This document shows, piece by piece, positions 54,324 through 64,000 of a stretch of DNA of 64,000 bases. A model generated the notes under the pieces. The model ran no database searches. It saw only the letters and a program-made list of their open reading frames with translations, and was not told the DNA's origin. Origin of the DNA: Cordylochernes scorpioides. Its lineage: Eukaryota; Arthropoda; Arachnida; Pseudoscorpiones; Chernetidae. Positions within the stretch are counted from its first letter, which is position 1. The number at the start of each line of letters is the position of its first letter. The stretch covers positions 43,892,965 to 43,956,964 of the forward strand of contig CP092874.1 in NCBI GenBank assembly GCA_030710605.1, in the 5' to 3' direction. A program made the translations under genes and the position numbers.

Positions 54324-55182
54324 TTAAAGAGCATTTAGGTCTTCGAGACAAAGTTCATATGTCGAAGCTTTATTTATTGACCAGGTAATTTTTTTTACAG
54401 GAATATGCTCTAGAGGTAGGCTTTTCGCTTTTGTATTGTCTGATCCGTTTAGTTTTAGAAGAAGTGGCAAATGATCGGAGTAAGGCGAACTTTCTATACT
54501 TAGGTCAAGAACAAGTTCCAGTAGTGCAGGAGAAACCCATGAATAAGTCCAAAACTGAAGACCACTGATGTGAGATAAAAGTATAGCATCCGTTTTTATC
54601 ACTAATAGATCTTCCGTTTAGTATAGTGAGGGAGTTATCATCAAGGAAATCGACAAGAGTCTCAGCCAGGGGGGGACACGGGTTGGATCTTTGGAGGTAC
54701 GGTAGACGGAAAGCATAGCTGGGATCTGGAACAAGTTGTGAAAAGCACCCAAGTAGCCAATGCGAATATTTAAATCACCGCCTAAAACTATTTCGAATCC
54801 TTGTTGCATTTTATTTTCAACATAGCAAAACAATTTTTTTAGATTTTCTAGCTGTAGTTCGCTTGGGGGTAAGTAAACAAAAATTGCACACACTAGGGGT
54901 GAGTCCGCTATTGAAGCCAGTTTAAATATAACCGAGATCCATTTAGGCTCAATTTCAAATTTGTATATTAAGCCTTGGATTTCTTTTCTAATTCCTACAA
55001 GGATTCCTCCAGAGCTTCTCCCTCGATTCGAAGGTTTTAACAGCTGGTGATTGGTAAAACTCAAAATCTTCTACAGCTAGGTCAAGTAAATAGTGGCACC
55101 AGGTTTCAGTTACAGCAAAAATATCAAACAATTTCAAGTAATCGAAGAGAGAGAAGACCGAAGAAATTCTAAAAAAATCCAT
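54324..55182 (-). pseudogene. LINE AP endonuclease domain, frameshifted
   Basis: The N-terminus is in 54988-55182 (MDFFRISSVFSLFDYLKLFD, IFAVTETWCHYLL), where TETW holds the catalytic glutamate. The frame changes to 54618-55064 (RGRSSGGILVGIRKEIQGLI, FEIVLGGDLNIRIG). It changes again to 54324-54602, which ends in ESSPYSDHLPLLLKLNG with the SDH box. The three pieces together span a normal endonuclease, which nicks target DNA to prime reverse transcription. Only two or three small indels separate them. Confidence 0.85.
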
Positions 55183-56291
55183 TTATGTTCCAGTATATGA
55201 TCCTTAAGGGATTACCTTTTGCTTTTACAGGTTTATTTGTAGGGTAATTTGAGTGGCGATGATTAGCTGAGCATGTATTTCGGGTTTTCCTATTTGGCGG
55301 CAAGATTGGATGATCTATTGATAGTCTCTGCCCGTAGGTCAGTGAAAAGGTATCGTTGGGTTGACTATTTACAAGTGATTGTTTCCTATCTGCTTGCTAC
55401 AATGAATGTCCATTGGCATCTACAATTTGTCCATCACAGACCTTATATGCTATGCCATTAATTATTAATTTATTGTCCCTTAGCTTAGCTAGAGTACCTT
55501 TTTCGACGAGTTCTCTTCTTTTGACATTCAAAACGCGCCGTTGTTCTCTCATCTTCATGCTATAGTCCTTCGATAGTGATATCCTAGTTCCTCTTAGATT
55601 GAAAGCAGCTTTGAACAGAGTTGATCTATCGTTTTGTTCTGGGACTTCAACCAGGATCGGTGCACCTTCCGTATCCGTTCTCGCAGTCCTCGTTATTATC
55701 TTGTTCTATTTCGTAAAAAATAAGGTTCCTTTCTCTGCTCTTTGCATCCAAGTATTCAAGCTGGTCTTCTAAGTCTTTTATTTTTTTGGAGTTTTGAGAG
55801 AGTGCTGCCTTTGTAACGACAGAAGATTCCTCTAATTGTTGCAGTCTTTGATTTATATTTTCTACTCTATCGTCGATTGCCGAAAGACGGGATTCCAGCC
55901 TCTCACCCAAGCTATCCAGCCTTTTGGTGAGTGCATTTATCAGATCTTTGATCTCTTTATCCCTATCTAAGCTTGTTTCCAACGTCGTTTGTTTGGACAT
56001 CCTAGGGCCTGGATTTTGTTCGATGCCAGCTAATATTAAGAGCATTGAAACTACACATATAAGGTGAAAGTTTCGGAAATATTTTGAGAGTGAAAGATTC
56101 ACGCGTGATAAGCAAATCTTTTTGCCGCCGTATGTATCCGGCTTGAAAGTATGTAAATTTGGCTCAGAATTCTTGTCAAATAGACATAAAATTATGATGG
56201 TAAGATATATTGGATATGTAGGTTTCATTTCAGATAGATTGAGTTTGCACTTTAGTAAAAATAGAGAAAATATTTTAGTCAGATAGTTCAC
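55180..56291 (-). pseudogene. LINE ORF1: hydrophobic leader, 2A-like site, coiled coil
   Basis: The frame 55647-56291 starts MNYLTKIFSLFLLKCKLNLS. It has hydrophobic stretches at about residues 24-38 and 74-88, then GIEQNPGP at 89-96. After the 2A-like site come RMSKQTTLETS and a long coiled coil (DLINALTKRLDSLGERLESR, ENINQRLQQLEES, KIKDLEDQLEYLDAKSRERN). The basic C-terminal part (FNLRGTRISLSKDYSMKMRE, QRRVLNVKRRELVEK) lies in the next frame after a shift near 55670, and the reading fades near 55200. The coiled coil plus basic domain resembles L1-type ORF1 RNA chaperones. Confidence 0.8.
56004..56027 (-). other. 2A-like ribosome-skipping motif (GIEQNPGP)
   Basis: Minus-strand codons give G-I-E-Q-N-P-G-P, preceded by SMLLILA. 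This fits the NPGP core and the ExNPG rule of 2A peptides, with Gly in place of the common first Asp. Skipping would separate a 95-residue leader from the coiled-coil ORF1. 2A-like sites are known from some non-LTR elements; activity here is inferred. Confidence 0.75.
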
Positions 56292-56360
56292 TTACCGAGA
56301 GCGACGTTGCGTGCTGCCTATTCGTGCCGCCTCCTAGCGGAAAATCGATTTGTCATTTAC

Positions 56361-58255
56361 TTGAACCTGACTTTCTCTCTTTTCTTTTGTTGAGGTTGGC
56401 AATTTTCTGGTCTATTTGAAAGATATAGTTTTCTTGGTGTTCGTGTCTTTGTGTTTCGACGTTAGTTTAGACTTAGTAAAAATGTTATTCGATGATTTCA
56501 GGCTAGAAGTGAGTGAAAGATATTATTTTCGACGTGGACACGCTTTGGGGTGAGATGTGTCGCAGGCGTGAAGGCGTCTTTGGCCTGTTATGTGAGAAAA
56601 ATATTTGTTGTGTTGCCGTGTGACACTTGTGAAGTGAATTGAATGGAAAGGTGTCACGTGAAGTCATAGTTTTGGTACAGAATTTAACCTGTTTCACCAA
56701 GAATAACAAATTTACTAAAGTCATGGGTGGTGGTTGTACGAACATGTATCGAGAATTTTTAGATTGTTAGTGGATGTGGCACGTTTAGTGCGAATTTTTT
56801 TTGTTGTTGGCGACGATATGGAGCTTGTGTGGCTCGAAATTGAATTTGTTTGTGAAGTCGCGCACTAATAATTGTTGCCAATTGAACAAAGTGATGTGTG
56901 AGGGTGTTGAAGTTTGTTGAGAGAGATGTATGGTTGATTAATTACGAATATAAAAGGAAGAGATGAGGAGTGTAACAATGTTGGTATAAAACGGTGGTGA
57001 CCTAATTTAGCTACTGGCGGGGAATTGGACGTGATTTTATTTTTAACTTGTTTTGTGGAGGACAAAAGTAATAATTTTGAGATATTGCCTCTCAGGAGAG
57101 AAATCACAAGAGATTTCTGAAAAAAAAAAAAGAAGTGTGTTTCACCTATGTTGATTTATATTTTAAAAATGTTTTTTTTTTGTTCTTATTATTGATTATG
57201 GTTAGCGCGAAAATTATCCTCGTAAAAGGGCAATGGTGTGATAGTGATAAAAAAGTTGAATGGGGGCGTTTACTTAAATGTTGAACATGACAATTATTTT
57301 TGAAAAATTTTAAGTATTTGATTAAGAAATTGGTATATTTTGGTATGCAAATGATATTAAGAAAAACAAAAATAAGTTTAGAATTATGATATGATGAGTG
57401 TTTTTTTTAAATAATAATAATAATAATGATTTTTTTCAAGTTATAGATTTGGATAATGCCATTTTAGATAAATTTAGGAACGACATGTGAGATTGGTAAG
57501 TTGTTAAAAATGTGTGATTGGCGATTTTTAAAAGTAAAATTGAAAGTAATGAATTAAAATTTATAATTTGATTAAAAATAAAGTAAAATTGATATAAATG
57601 AGAGTGTATAAGATTTGAAAATTGATTTTGAAATGGTATAAAAAAGACAAAAATTGGATATAAAATGATTAAGGTGAAAATAAACAAATTTATGGGGATT
57701 CAAGTTGTGAGCTTGTGGCGAAAGTTAGGTAAGATTTTAAAAACTTACACTTTTGATGATTGTTCAGTCAGGAGACTTGATCTTGGCTAGTTGTCCTGCT
57801 GATGTTGAAGGCGCTCCATGTAGGGCTTGTAACTTCTGTAAAGTTGATTGCGGCTTGTCGCCTTGAGCATTGTCTCGATGTCAGGCCGAAGGTGGGGAAC
57901 TTCTCACCGGGTTTGCACCACTCTGTTCCTAGGTTCCATGTCTTGCGGGTAATTCGGCTGTGTCGTTGAGGGTGGTCAGCTTGCTCCTGGCGTTGGCGAT
58001 CTGTGCCACCGGGTCTGCGAAGGTCCCTTGGGGCGACGTTCACTCTTTAAATATAGTCTCTTGTTGGGGGAGAGATTGCTCGGTCGTTTCGTTGGAAGGG
58101 CGGCTTGTTCCTCCATCTTTTCTCTTTCTATCTGGACAGGCTTCTTACCTCTTCGTTGTGGTCGCCCTTCGTTTTGGTTATCCTGTCGGCTTAAACTGTG
58201 GTGAGGTATCCAGTCAACTTAAACTGTGATGTGAGATCCTGTCGACTCTCGCTAT
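56361..58255. other. No supported gene
   Basis: AT-rich DNA to about 57760, then a more balanced stretch (57761-58255) with direct repeats of AAACTGTGGTGAGGTATCC type near 58194-58235. Short open frames on both strands look like chance. The last part may be internal or leader sequence of the LTR-like repeat that starts at 58256. Confidence 0.45.
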
Positions 58256-58662
58256 ACTGTGATAACCGAGGGTCTCTCGCTGTGGTGAAGTGACTATATT
58301 TTCGGCTAGGGCGGAAGTCTTATATATCTTTGCCGAGAGAGGAAGTATTGAATTTCAATGGATGCAACAAGAGCGTGGATCGGAAGCGATATTTTACACT
58401 CTGGCAACTCCCTGGCAGTTTCCTATCTTTAGATGTTGTTGGACTTCCATCTAAATATTTTGCTATTGCTTAACTCTCAATCTTTTACAGAGTTTTATTT
58501 ATTTATCCTCAGTTTGTACAAAGTACATTACATATGGTATTGTAATGACACATGTCAATCATGTGTATAATTATTTATAGATGTGTTTCTATTATACAAC
58601 ATGAAATTATTGTTAAAAGTATTATACAATATGAGGTTGTTGGATTAAATTACCATATATAT
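58256..58662 (+). repeat. LTR-like repeat, shorter copy
   Basis: TGTGATAACCGAGGGTCTCT starts the block and TTAAATTAC ends it. GGTGAAGTGACTATATTTTC, GAGAGAGGAAGTATTGAATT and CAGTTTGTACAAAGTACATT are shared with 48464-48839. A (TA)n tract follows. Confidence 0.6.
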
Positions 58663-58689
58663 ATATATGGAAAATTTGCCGGGAGGAAA

Positions 58690-59312
58690 TTAATCCATAG
58701 AAGCAATGGGCGCTTCTCCCGTCAAAATAAACGTCAGAATCTGACGCCATCTATTGACCGTCGTCGCAACTAGCATCGGGTCGGTGACAAAGCCACAACA
58801 CCAGCTTAGGCAAACTGAAAAGCGTCCACCTAGAGACCATGGTTTCGGGCTAATGGCCCTCGTCAGTCTAGGGCGGACTTTATTCCATGAAATCCACACG
58901 GGATCTAATGGAATCCTCACAATCTACCGAAGGGGTGTTTTGCTGGCAATGTGGCTGGGCCAAATCTATGGCCAAGAACATAGATGGAAAATTTACCGGG
59001 AGGAAATTAATCCATGGAAGCAATGGTCGCATCTCCCGCCAAAAGAAACGTCAGAATCTGACGTCATCTATTGACCGTCGCCGCAACTAGCCACATTGCA
59101 AGCAAAACACCTCTTTGGTAGATTGTGAGGATTCCATTAGATCCCGTGTGGATTTCATGGAATAAAGTCCGCCCTAGACTGACGAGGGCTATTAGCCCGA
59201 AACCATGGTCTCTAGTTGGTGTTGTGGCTTTGTCACCGACCCGATGCCGCTAGTTGAGGCGACGGTCAATAGATGGCGTCAGATTCTGACGTTTATTTTG
59301 ACGGGAGAAGTA
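58690..59312. mobile_element. Palindromic element with an internal direct repeat
   Basis: Left arm (about 58710-58955) and right arm (about 59087-59312) are inverted copies of about 230-250 bp, sharing GTCAAAATAAACGTCAGAAT, CCATGGTTTCGGGCTAAT and CACACGGGATCTAATGGAAT. The centre (about 58984-59092) is a direct repeat of the left end, including CCGGGAGGAAATTAATCCAT, so that segment is present in three versions. No coding capacity. The right end abuts the LTR of Gypsy 2. Confidence 0.78.
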
Positions 59313-59538
59313 AAAAATTAATTAAGTAGCCTCCAGAATCATTTATTTATTTTTTCACGTCAAAGAGAGCAGTGAAGTCACACGTGTACCTAAATACAAA
59401 TGATGATAATCTAAATAATCTGTTTTAAATAAATATCATAGAATATTTTATATAAAATAAAATAAATATATAATTTAAATTTCGAATATATTAAAAATAA
59501 TATAATAAATACGCCATTAATCATGATGTAACACTTCC
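59310..59538 (-). repeat. Gypsy 2 3' LTR
   Basis: On the minus strand it starts TGTTACATCATGATTAATGG directly after the polypurine tract. The end near 59310 (ATTAATTTTTTAC) is inferred from where the palindromic element begins. The second LTR is outside the window. Confidence 0.6.
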
Positions 59539-59556
59539 CCCTCTCCAGAGGTCGTC

Positions 59557-59632
59557 AGAAACTACTGAGAAAATATTTTGGCCCATATAGAATATATTCT
59601 ATATGGGCCAAAATATTTTCTCAGTAGTTTCT
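59557..59632. repeat. Perfect 76-bp palindrome at the integrase end of Gypsy 2
   Basis: AGAAACTACTGAGAAAATAT... reads identically on both strands, with its centre at AGAATA/TATTCT (59594/59595). The half nearest the integrase encodes EKLLRKYFGPYR, a normal integrase C-terminal box. The other half is its inverted copy and replaces the rest of the gene before the polypurine tract. Confidence 0.93.
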
Positions 59633-60787
59633 CACACTTTCCTATTTTCCCTAATTGGGGTCCAAACTGCTACTAATTCTCCTGGTTCGTAGCTTCTTTC
59701 CATGTGTTTCTTGTCATAGTTCTTTTTCATTCTTTCTTGAGTCTTTATTGTGTTGTTAATAACTAATTTTCTTGTTTTGTTTATTTTGTCTAAGTGATGT
59801 TTTATGTATTCATCATAATCATCCTTGTCAATGTCCACCGAGATATTCCTGTCGTCCAAAAGAGACGTGGGTTCTCTTCCAAACATCAGGAAAAAGGGAG
59901 AATATCCTGTGGTTTCCTGAATTGTAGTATTGTAAGCGTGAGTGATGAATGGGAGTATTTCGTCCCAATTCTTCTGATCAGTGTTCACATACATACTGAG
60001 CATATTGATCAATGTTCTATTTAACCGCTCTGTCAATCCATTAGTCTGGGGATGATAGCTCGTTGTGAAGCAATGTTTAATCTTGCACGTATTCATCACC
60101 TATTTCATTAAATTACTGGTAAATTGAGAGCCTCTGTCACTAATAAGATATTGTGGGGCTCCGTGCCGGAGAAAAAATATCCTCTACTAGAAATTTAGAA
60201 ACTTCTTTCGCTGTTGCTTCCGAGACTGCTCTTGTTTCTGCATATCTAGTGTAGTAGTCCGTCAGCACGATATCCATTTTTTCCTGTTTTTCGTAGATGG
60301 CAGTGGACCAACAAAGTCAATTCCAATTCTTTCGAAAGGAAAGTTGGCTGGGGGGGATGGGCTGTAGTAGTCCAGAAGGTAATTGGTTTGAGCCTTTCCT
60401 ACTTTGGCAAAGTTGACACGTCTTAACGAATTCTGAGACATCCTTTAGCATGGATGGCCAAAAGTATTTACTCTTTATTCGGTACATGGTTCTGGCGACG
60501 CCCAGATGGCCATTCGACATATGATTGTGATATTCTTTCATAATTTCTCTTTTTTTCTTCTCTGGAACCACAAGCAACCACGCCCTGCCTTCAGGGTTCG
60601 GGTTTTTCTTAAAGAGGCATCCATCTTCTTCTTTAAAGTTTTGCGCAATTGATTGCCTGCTTCCATTAAGGTTTTTCTTAACACTTTCGATAAATTTATC
60701 CTCTTCGTCTGTTATTTGATTTAAAAAATAGCCTTTCAAAATCCTCATCCCAATCAGTTTCTGGTAAGGGTCCCCTAGATAAGCCAT
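59595..60787 (-). pseudogene. Gypsy 2 integrase, frameshifted
   Basis: The HHCC domain is in 60317-60787 (YHNHMSNGHLGVARTMYRIK, CQLCQSRK). A damaged core (60100-60320) includes an IGIDFVGPLP start and ISDRGSQF. The 59632-60099 frame has TTSYHPQTNGLTERLNRTL with the catalytic glutamate, then ILPFITHAYNTTIQETTGYS. The C-terminus ends within the palindrome. Frame breaks lie near 60320, 60170 and 60100. Confidence 0.85.
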
Positions 60788-62424
60788 CGGCGTCCAGATG
60801 CTTCTTTCCCGATTTATGTATTATATCGAAGTCATATTCTTGAATTTTCAACGCCCATCTTGCCAATCGACCTGTTGGATCCTTCAAGTTTTTGAGCCAG
60901 CATAAGGCGTGATGGTCTGTTACTATTTTAAAGTGTCTTCCATAAAGGTAGGGTCGTAATTTTGACATTGACCAGACAACAGCCAGACATTCTTTTTCAG
61001 TGGTTGAATAATTTTGCTCCGCTTTACTCAGGGTACGACTCAAATATGAGATCACCTTCTCTTCACCACCGATGTCTTGGACAAGAGTTGCACCTATGCC
61101 GATGTTGGACGTATCAGTATGAATATAAGTAGGCGCATTTGGATTGAAGTGCCCTAAGATTGGTGGACTTAATAGTGCTGTTTTTAGGGTTTGAAACGCT
61201 TCCTCTTGCCTTTCTGTCCAGGTAAATGATACACTTTTTTTAATAAGGTTGGTTAAAGGGTCAGCAATTTTGAGAAATCTTTGATAAATTTTCTATAATA
61301 TGAGCACATTCCCCAAAAATGATTGTACTTCTTTGACCTTTGTGGGCCGAGGAAAATTTCTGATAGCTTTGATGTTATGTTCCGCGGGTTTTATACCATG
61401 TTTGCTCGTTATATAGCCGAGAATCTCCAATTCTTCAAAAAACAAATCGGCATTTTTTGTCGTTCAATCTTAAATTAGATTCACGAAAACATCTAAAAAC
61501 AGCTTCGAGTCTTTTGAGGTGCGTTGGAAAATCCGGGCTATATATGATAACATCATCCAGATAACACAAACAAATTTGCCATCTCAGATTTCCAAGCATA
61601 TTCTCCATATTTCTCTCAAAGGTAGCAGGCGCGTTACAAAGTCCAAAAGGCATCACGTTAAATTCATATAACCCATGTGCCGTAGTGAAAGACCGTCTTC
61701 TCTTTGTCTCTCTCTTCAATTTCGACTTGCCAATATCCCGATTTGAGATCTATTGCTGAGAAGTACTTGGATCCTTGGAGAGAATCCATTACATCATCAA
61801 TTCTTGGGATTGGATAAACATCCTTCACTGTTACTTCATTTAATTTCCTGTAATCCACACAAAATCTGTATTTGCCATCTCGTTTTTTTCACCAATATAA
61901 CGGGAAAGGACCAGGGACTTGAAGATGGTCTAATTATTCCTTCTTCAAGCATCTCGTCTATTTGATCCTTTATGATGGTTCGTTCCTTAGCACTTACCCT
62001 GTAAGGCTTGTGCTTAATCGGTTTTGCGTCTTCTGTATGAATCTGATGTTTTGCCAAATTGGTCCTGCCTAACCTCGATGAGAACAAATCAGTATACATG
62101 GCCAAGATTTGTTTTAACCTCTCTTGTTCTTTAAATGATAAATTTTTGTTTATTTGAAATTGTATTTCGTCATTTTCATTCTGCTTCTCTATATTCTCTA
62201 TAAAATTTACCTCTGCAGGAAGACTTCCATAAGCCAATGTTTGGTCTTTCATGATTTTTAAAGGTCGAGGATAAGGGTTCGTTATCCAGATATGAGTTTT
62301 CTTATCCGTGACAGTAAGCAAACTTCTTGCCAATCGAAGACCATTTATTTGAGTCATTTTGTTGTTCTCTTCGATGACATATTCCCCATCCTCTGCTTCT
62401 ATTGAGGCCCTAATCAATTTAATA
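60696..62424 (-). pseudogene. pol: Gypsy 2 reverse transcriptase and RNase H, frameshifted
   Basis: From right to left: the spacer and RT start in the 61836-62424 part (HQIHTEDAKPIKHKPYRVSA, EGIIRPSSSPWSFPVILVKK), RT fingers and palm in 61664-61858 (YPIPRIDDVMDSLQG, AIDLKSGYWQVEIEE) and 61435-61719 (FNVMPFGLCNAPATFE, CLCYLDDVIIYSPDF). YLDD is intact, unlike Gypsy 1. The thumb lies at about 61260-61440. RNase H is in 60696-61055 plus preceding codons ([40 protein letters not shown]). Three or four one-base shifts separate the frames. Confidence 0.88.
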
Positions 62425-63759
62425 CGAGGGTTGTCCGTTAAATAAGTTCCACAGGGGTTTTTCATACAGAAAAACAGGTTTATTTGCCCTGAACTATACA
62501 TTTTCGAAAATGTCAGACTTTTTTTCATTATTCTACATATTCCCCGTTTCGTTCGACGCATTTTTGCATTCGGGACACCCACTTATGGAACCCAGAGTCA
62601 AAGACTCTGCCGCCTGGCCGCGTAGAAAGCCTAAAATCGCTTCTTCCAAACTCGTCATCGTCCTGGAATTGGGTTCCACCCAGGTTTTTCTTCAACTCGG
62701 GGAAGAAATGGAAGTCACTAGGAGCTACGTCCGGGGCTGTAAGGTGGGTGTGACACCAATTCCCATCCAAATTCTTCGATGAGGGCAGTGGTTTGATGCG
62801 CGGTGTGCGGCCGAGCGTTGTCGTGGTGGAAACGCACCCCTTTGGTTAACATCCCTCTCCTCTTGTTCTGAATCACGCGTCGAAGTTGTTTCAAGATCTC
62901 ACAGTACCAGTTGGAATTGATTGTTGTACCCCGACGCATAAAGTCACACAACAATAGGCCCCTTTCGGCCCCAAAAGACGGTAGCGATAAGTTTCCCGGC
63001 AGAAAGTGTTTGTTTAAACTTTAGAGGTTTTCGGCGAAGAAGTGTGCTTCCACTGCTTGGATTGCTCCTTTGTCTCCGGTGTGGTGTAGTGTACTCAGGT
63101 AACATCACCAGTAACGATCGAATCCAAGAATTCCTCTCCGTCAGTTTTGTGGCAATCGAGAAATTTCTGGGCCGCATCAACCCACTGCCGTTTATGGTCT
63201 TCAGTCAGAATTTTCGGAACCCATATTGCGCAGACCTTTGAATACCCTAAATGTTCACGCAAATTCTTGTCGATGGTGGTTTTACTGACATCAGGAACCA
63301 AATCGCTGAGCTTCCGCACAGTAACCCGTCAATCTTCAAGCATTGTCGCTTCGACTTTGGCAATGGTTTCGTCCGAAACCGATGGCCGTCCAGCACGCGG
63401 TTCATCGTGGACGTCTGTTCGGTCGTTTTTAAATTCTCTGACTCATCTGCGCACCATCCCGGAACTCATACACCCTTCTCCATACACTTGACAGAGTTCA
63501 GTATGAATGTCCTTCGCCGAATTCTTTCTTTGCGGCCAAAAAGCGAATTACTGACCGTAATTCACAGCTGGCGGGAGACACGAGGGGAAGCTCCATCACT
63601 AACGGCTGCTCAGCCAAAACTAAGCTTACCAGCGACGTGTCCTTGGTGTGAAATTGGAGTGGGGAGAACAAGCTACGAGCCCGTGCAGTCGGCTCGAGCC
63701 TAAAAGCGATCCTCATGAGAGTGGTGCCCCCGTGGAACTTATTTAACGGACAACCCTCG
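62425..63759 (-). mobile_element. mariner element D, full length with TIRs
   Basis: Inverted ends CGAGGGTTGTCCGTTAAATA then AGTTCCAC bound 1335 bp, with TA at 62423-62424 and 63760-63761. The transposase is on the minus strand. Gypsy 2 coding sequence lies on both sides. Its ends differ from those of elements A, B and C. Confidence 0.93.
62528..63716 (-). pseudogene. mariner D transposase, several frameshifts
   Basis: The N-terminal region reads ELRSVIRFLAAKKEFGEGHS near 63540-63580, then an HTH part in broken frames. VRKLSDLVPDVSKTTIDKNL and FLDSIVTGDVTWVHY hold the first catalytic Asp (63095-63319; the usual Glu after Asp is Val). RGTTINSNWYCEILKQLRRV and RFHHDNARPHTAH (62718-62954) hold the second, and SHPPYSPG then APSDFHFFPELKKNLGG (62528-62770) the third. 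Frame changes lie near 63095, 62950 and 62740. Family: D,D34D-type mariner. Confidence 0.88.
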
Positions 63760-63761
63760 TA

Positions 63762-64000
63762 GATAGTTTAGGTATAAACGGTATCTGTAGTGCTCTTTAT
63801 TTTTTTTAGATCATAATTGCTTACGTCATGATTACTCATCAAATTATATTTTATCGTTTCTCGTTTACAATCAATTTTAGCATTCATTTTTTAAAGGAAA
63901 TCTCGTCCAAGAATAAGAGTTCGTAGATGCGCGTCCATTACTACAAATTCGTGGGATAATTCAGTGTCATCAATTTTTAAATCTAAAATAATGCTACCTA
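63762..64000 (-). pseudogene. Gypsy 2 protease C-terminal part, runs off window
   Basis: The minus strand reads GSIILDLKIDDTELSHEFVV, then MDAHLRTLILGRDFL followed by a stop and MNAKIDCKRETIKYNLM. ILGRDFL is the second conserved box of a retropepsin, and NAKIDC is the usual sequence after it. The catalytic DSG lies beyond 64000. The sequence continues directly into the RT spacer on the far side of the mariner. Confidence 0.75.

Larger units (their letters stand above)
51769..56346 (-). mobile_element. Full-length LINE with 14-bp target duplication
   Basis: GATTTGTCATTTAC flanks the element at 51755-51768 and 56347-56360. In the minus orientation it starts GATTTTCCGCTAGGAGGCGG, encodes ORF1 with a 2A-like motif, then endonuclease and RT, and ends in a TTTTTGTTGTTGTT tail, a simple-repeat 3' end. 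Full length is about 4.6 kb. The long intact RT frame and perfect duplication suggest recent insertion. Confidence 0.9.
59310..64000 (-). mobile_element. Gypsy-type LTR retrotransposon 2, partial, holding a mariner
   Basis: The minus strand shows protease end, RT, RNase H and integrase, then a polypurine tract (GGAGAGGGGGAAG, 59539-59551) and an LTR starting TGTTACATC. A mariner (62425-63759) interrupts the region between protease and RT. Gag and the 5' LTR lie beyond the window. Domain sequences resemble those of Gypsy 1. Confidence 0.88.

Noticed and set aside
57768-58229. Short frames on both strands near 58 kb
   Set aside because: No conserved motif, and composition suggests chance frames.
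1-64000. A Helitron Rep/helicase gene, Polinton polymerase B or packaging ATPase
   Set aside because: I looked for their motifs and saw none; the Helitrons here are non-autonomous and the Maverick is incomplete.

Overview
This is repeat-dense DNA from an animal nuclear genome. The mix of Maverick/Polinton, Copia, Gypsy, mariner, several LINE clades and many non-autonomous Helitrons fits an arthropod; the sequence does not let me name the species. I see no convincing host gene. Nearly every protein-like stretch belongs to a mobile element, and almost all are broken by frameshifts or stops. A run of exactly 100 N at 26955-27054 is a scaffold gap, so order across it is not guaranteed. Some one-base frameshifts could be sequencing errors.

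Layout. 1-9.7 kb: a decayed Maverick/Polinton (capsid-like, membrane-like, adenain-type protease, phospholipase A2-like and chromodomain-integrase remnants), cut open by a young Copia element (1882-6305), a 189-bp Helitron and a mariner (7811-9128). 9.8-18.3 kb: a Helitron cluster with a Gypsy element (11190-17758) inside one copy; the Gypsy 5' LTR itself carries a SINE and another Helitron. 18.7-23 kb: a truncated Copia relative, then a Jockey-like LINE on the minus strand holding a foldback element and two tandem SINEs. 23.1-29 kb: an intact inverted copy of the Helitron region, a second SINE, the gap, and a tandem Helitron array. 29.1-31 kb: two decayed DNA transposons.

31.2-38 kb: three head-to-tail copies of one GC-rich LINE family. 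38.8-42.8 kb: an I-group LINE with RNase H on the minus strand. 42.8-44.3 kb: an inverted remnant of an unusual reverse transcriptase. 46.8-47.9 kb: a long palindromic element split by a Helitron. 48.1-50.3 kb: an LTR-like repeat, a decayed mariner and a Helitron. 51.8-56.3 kb: a full-length LINE on the minus strand with 14-bp target duplications, an uninterrupted 621-aa reverse transcriptase and a 2A-like motif ahead of its ORF1 coiled coil. 58.3-59.3 kb: the second LTR-like repeat and another palindromic element. 59.3-64 kb: a second Gypsy on the minus strand, interrupted by a mariner and running off the window.

The main value of the window is its insertion history. Repeated copies supply empty sites that fix element boundaries to the base, so the relative order of many insertions can be read directly.
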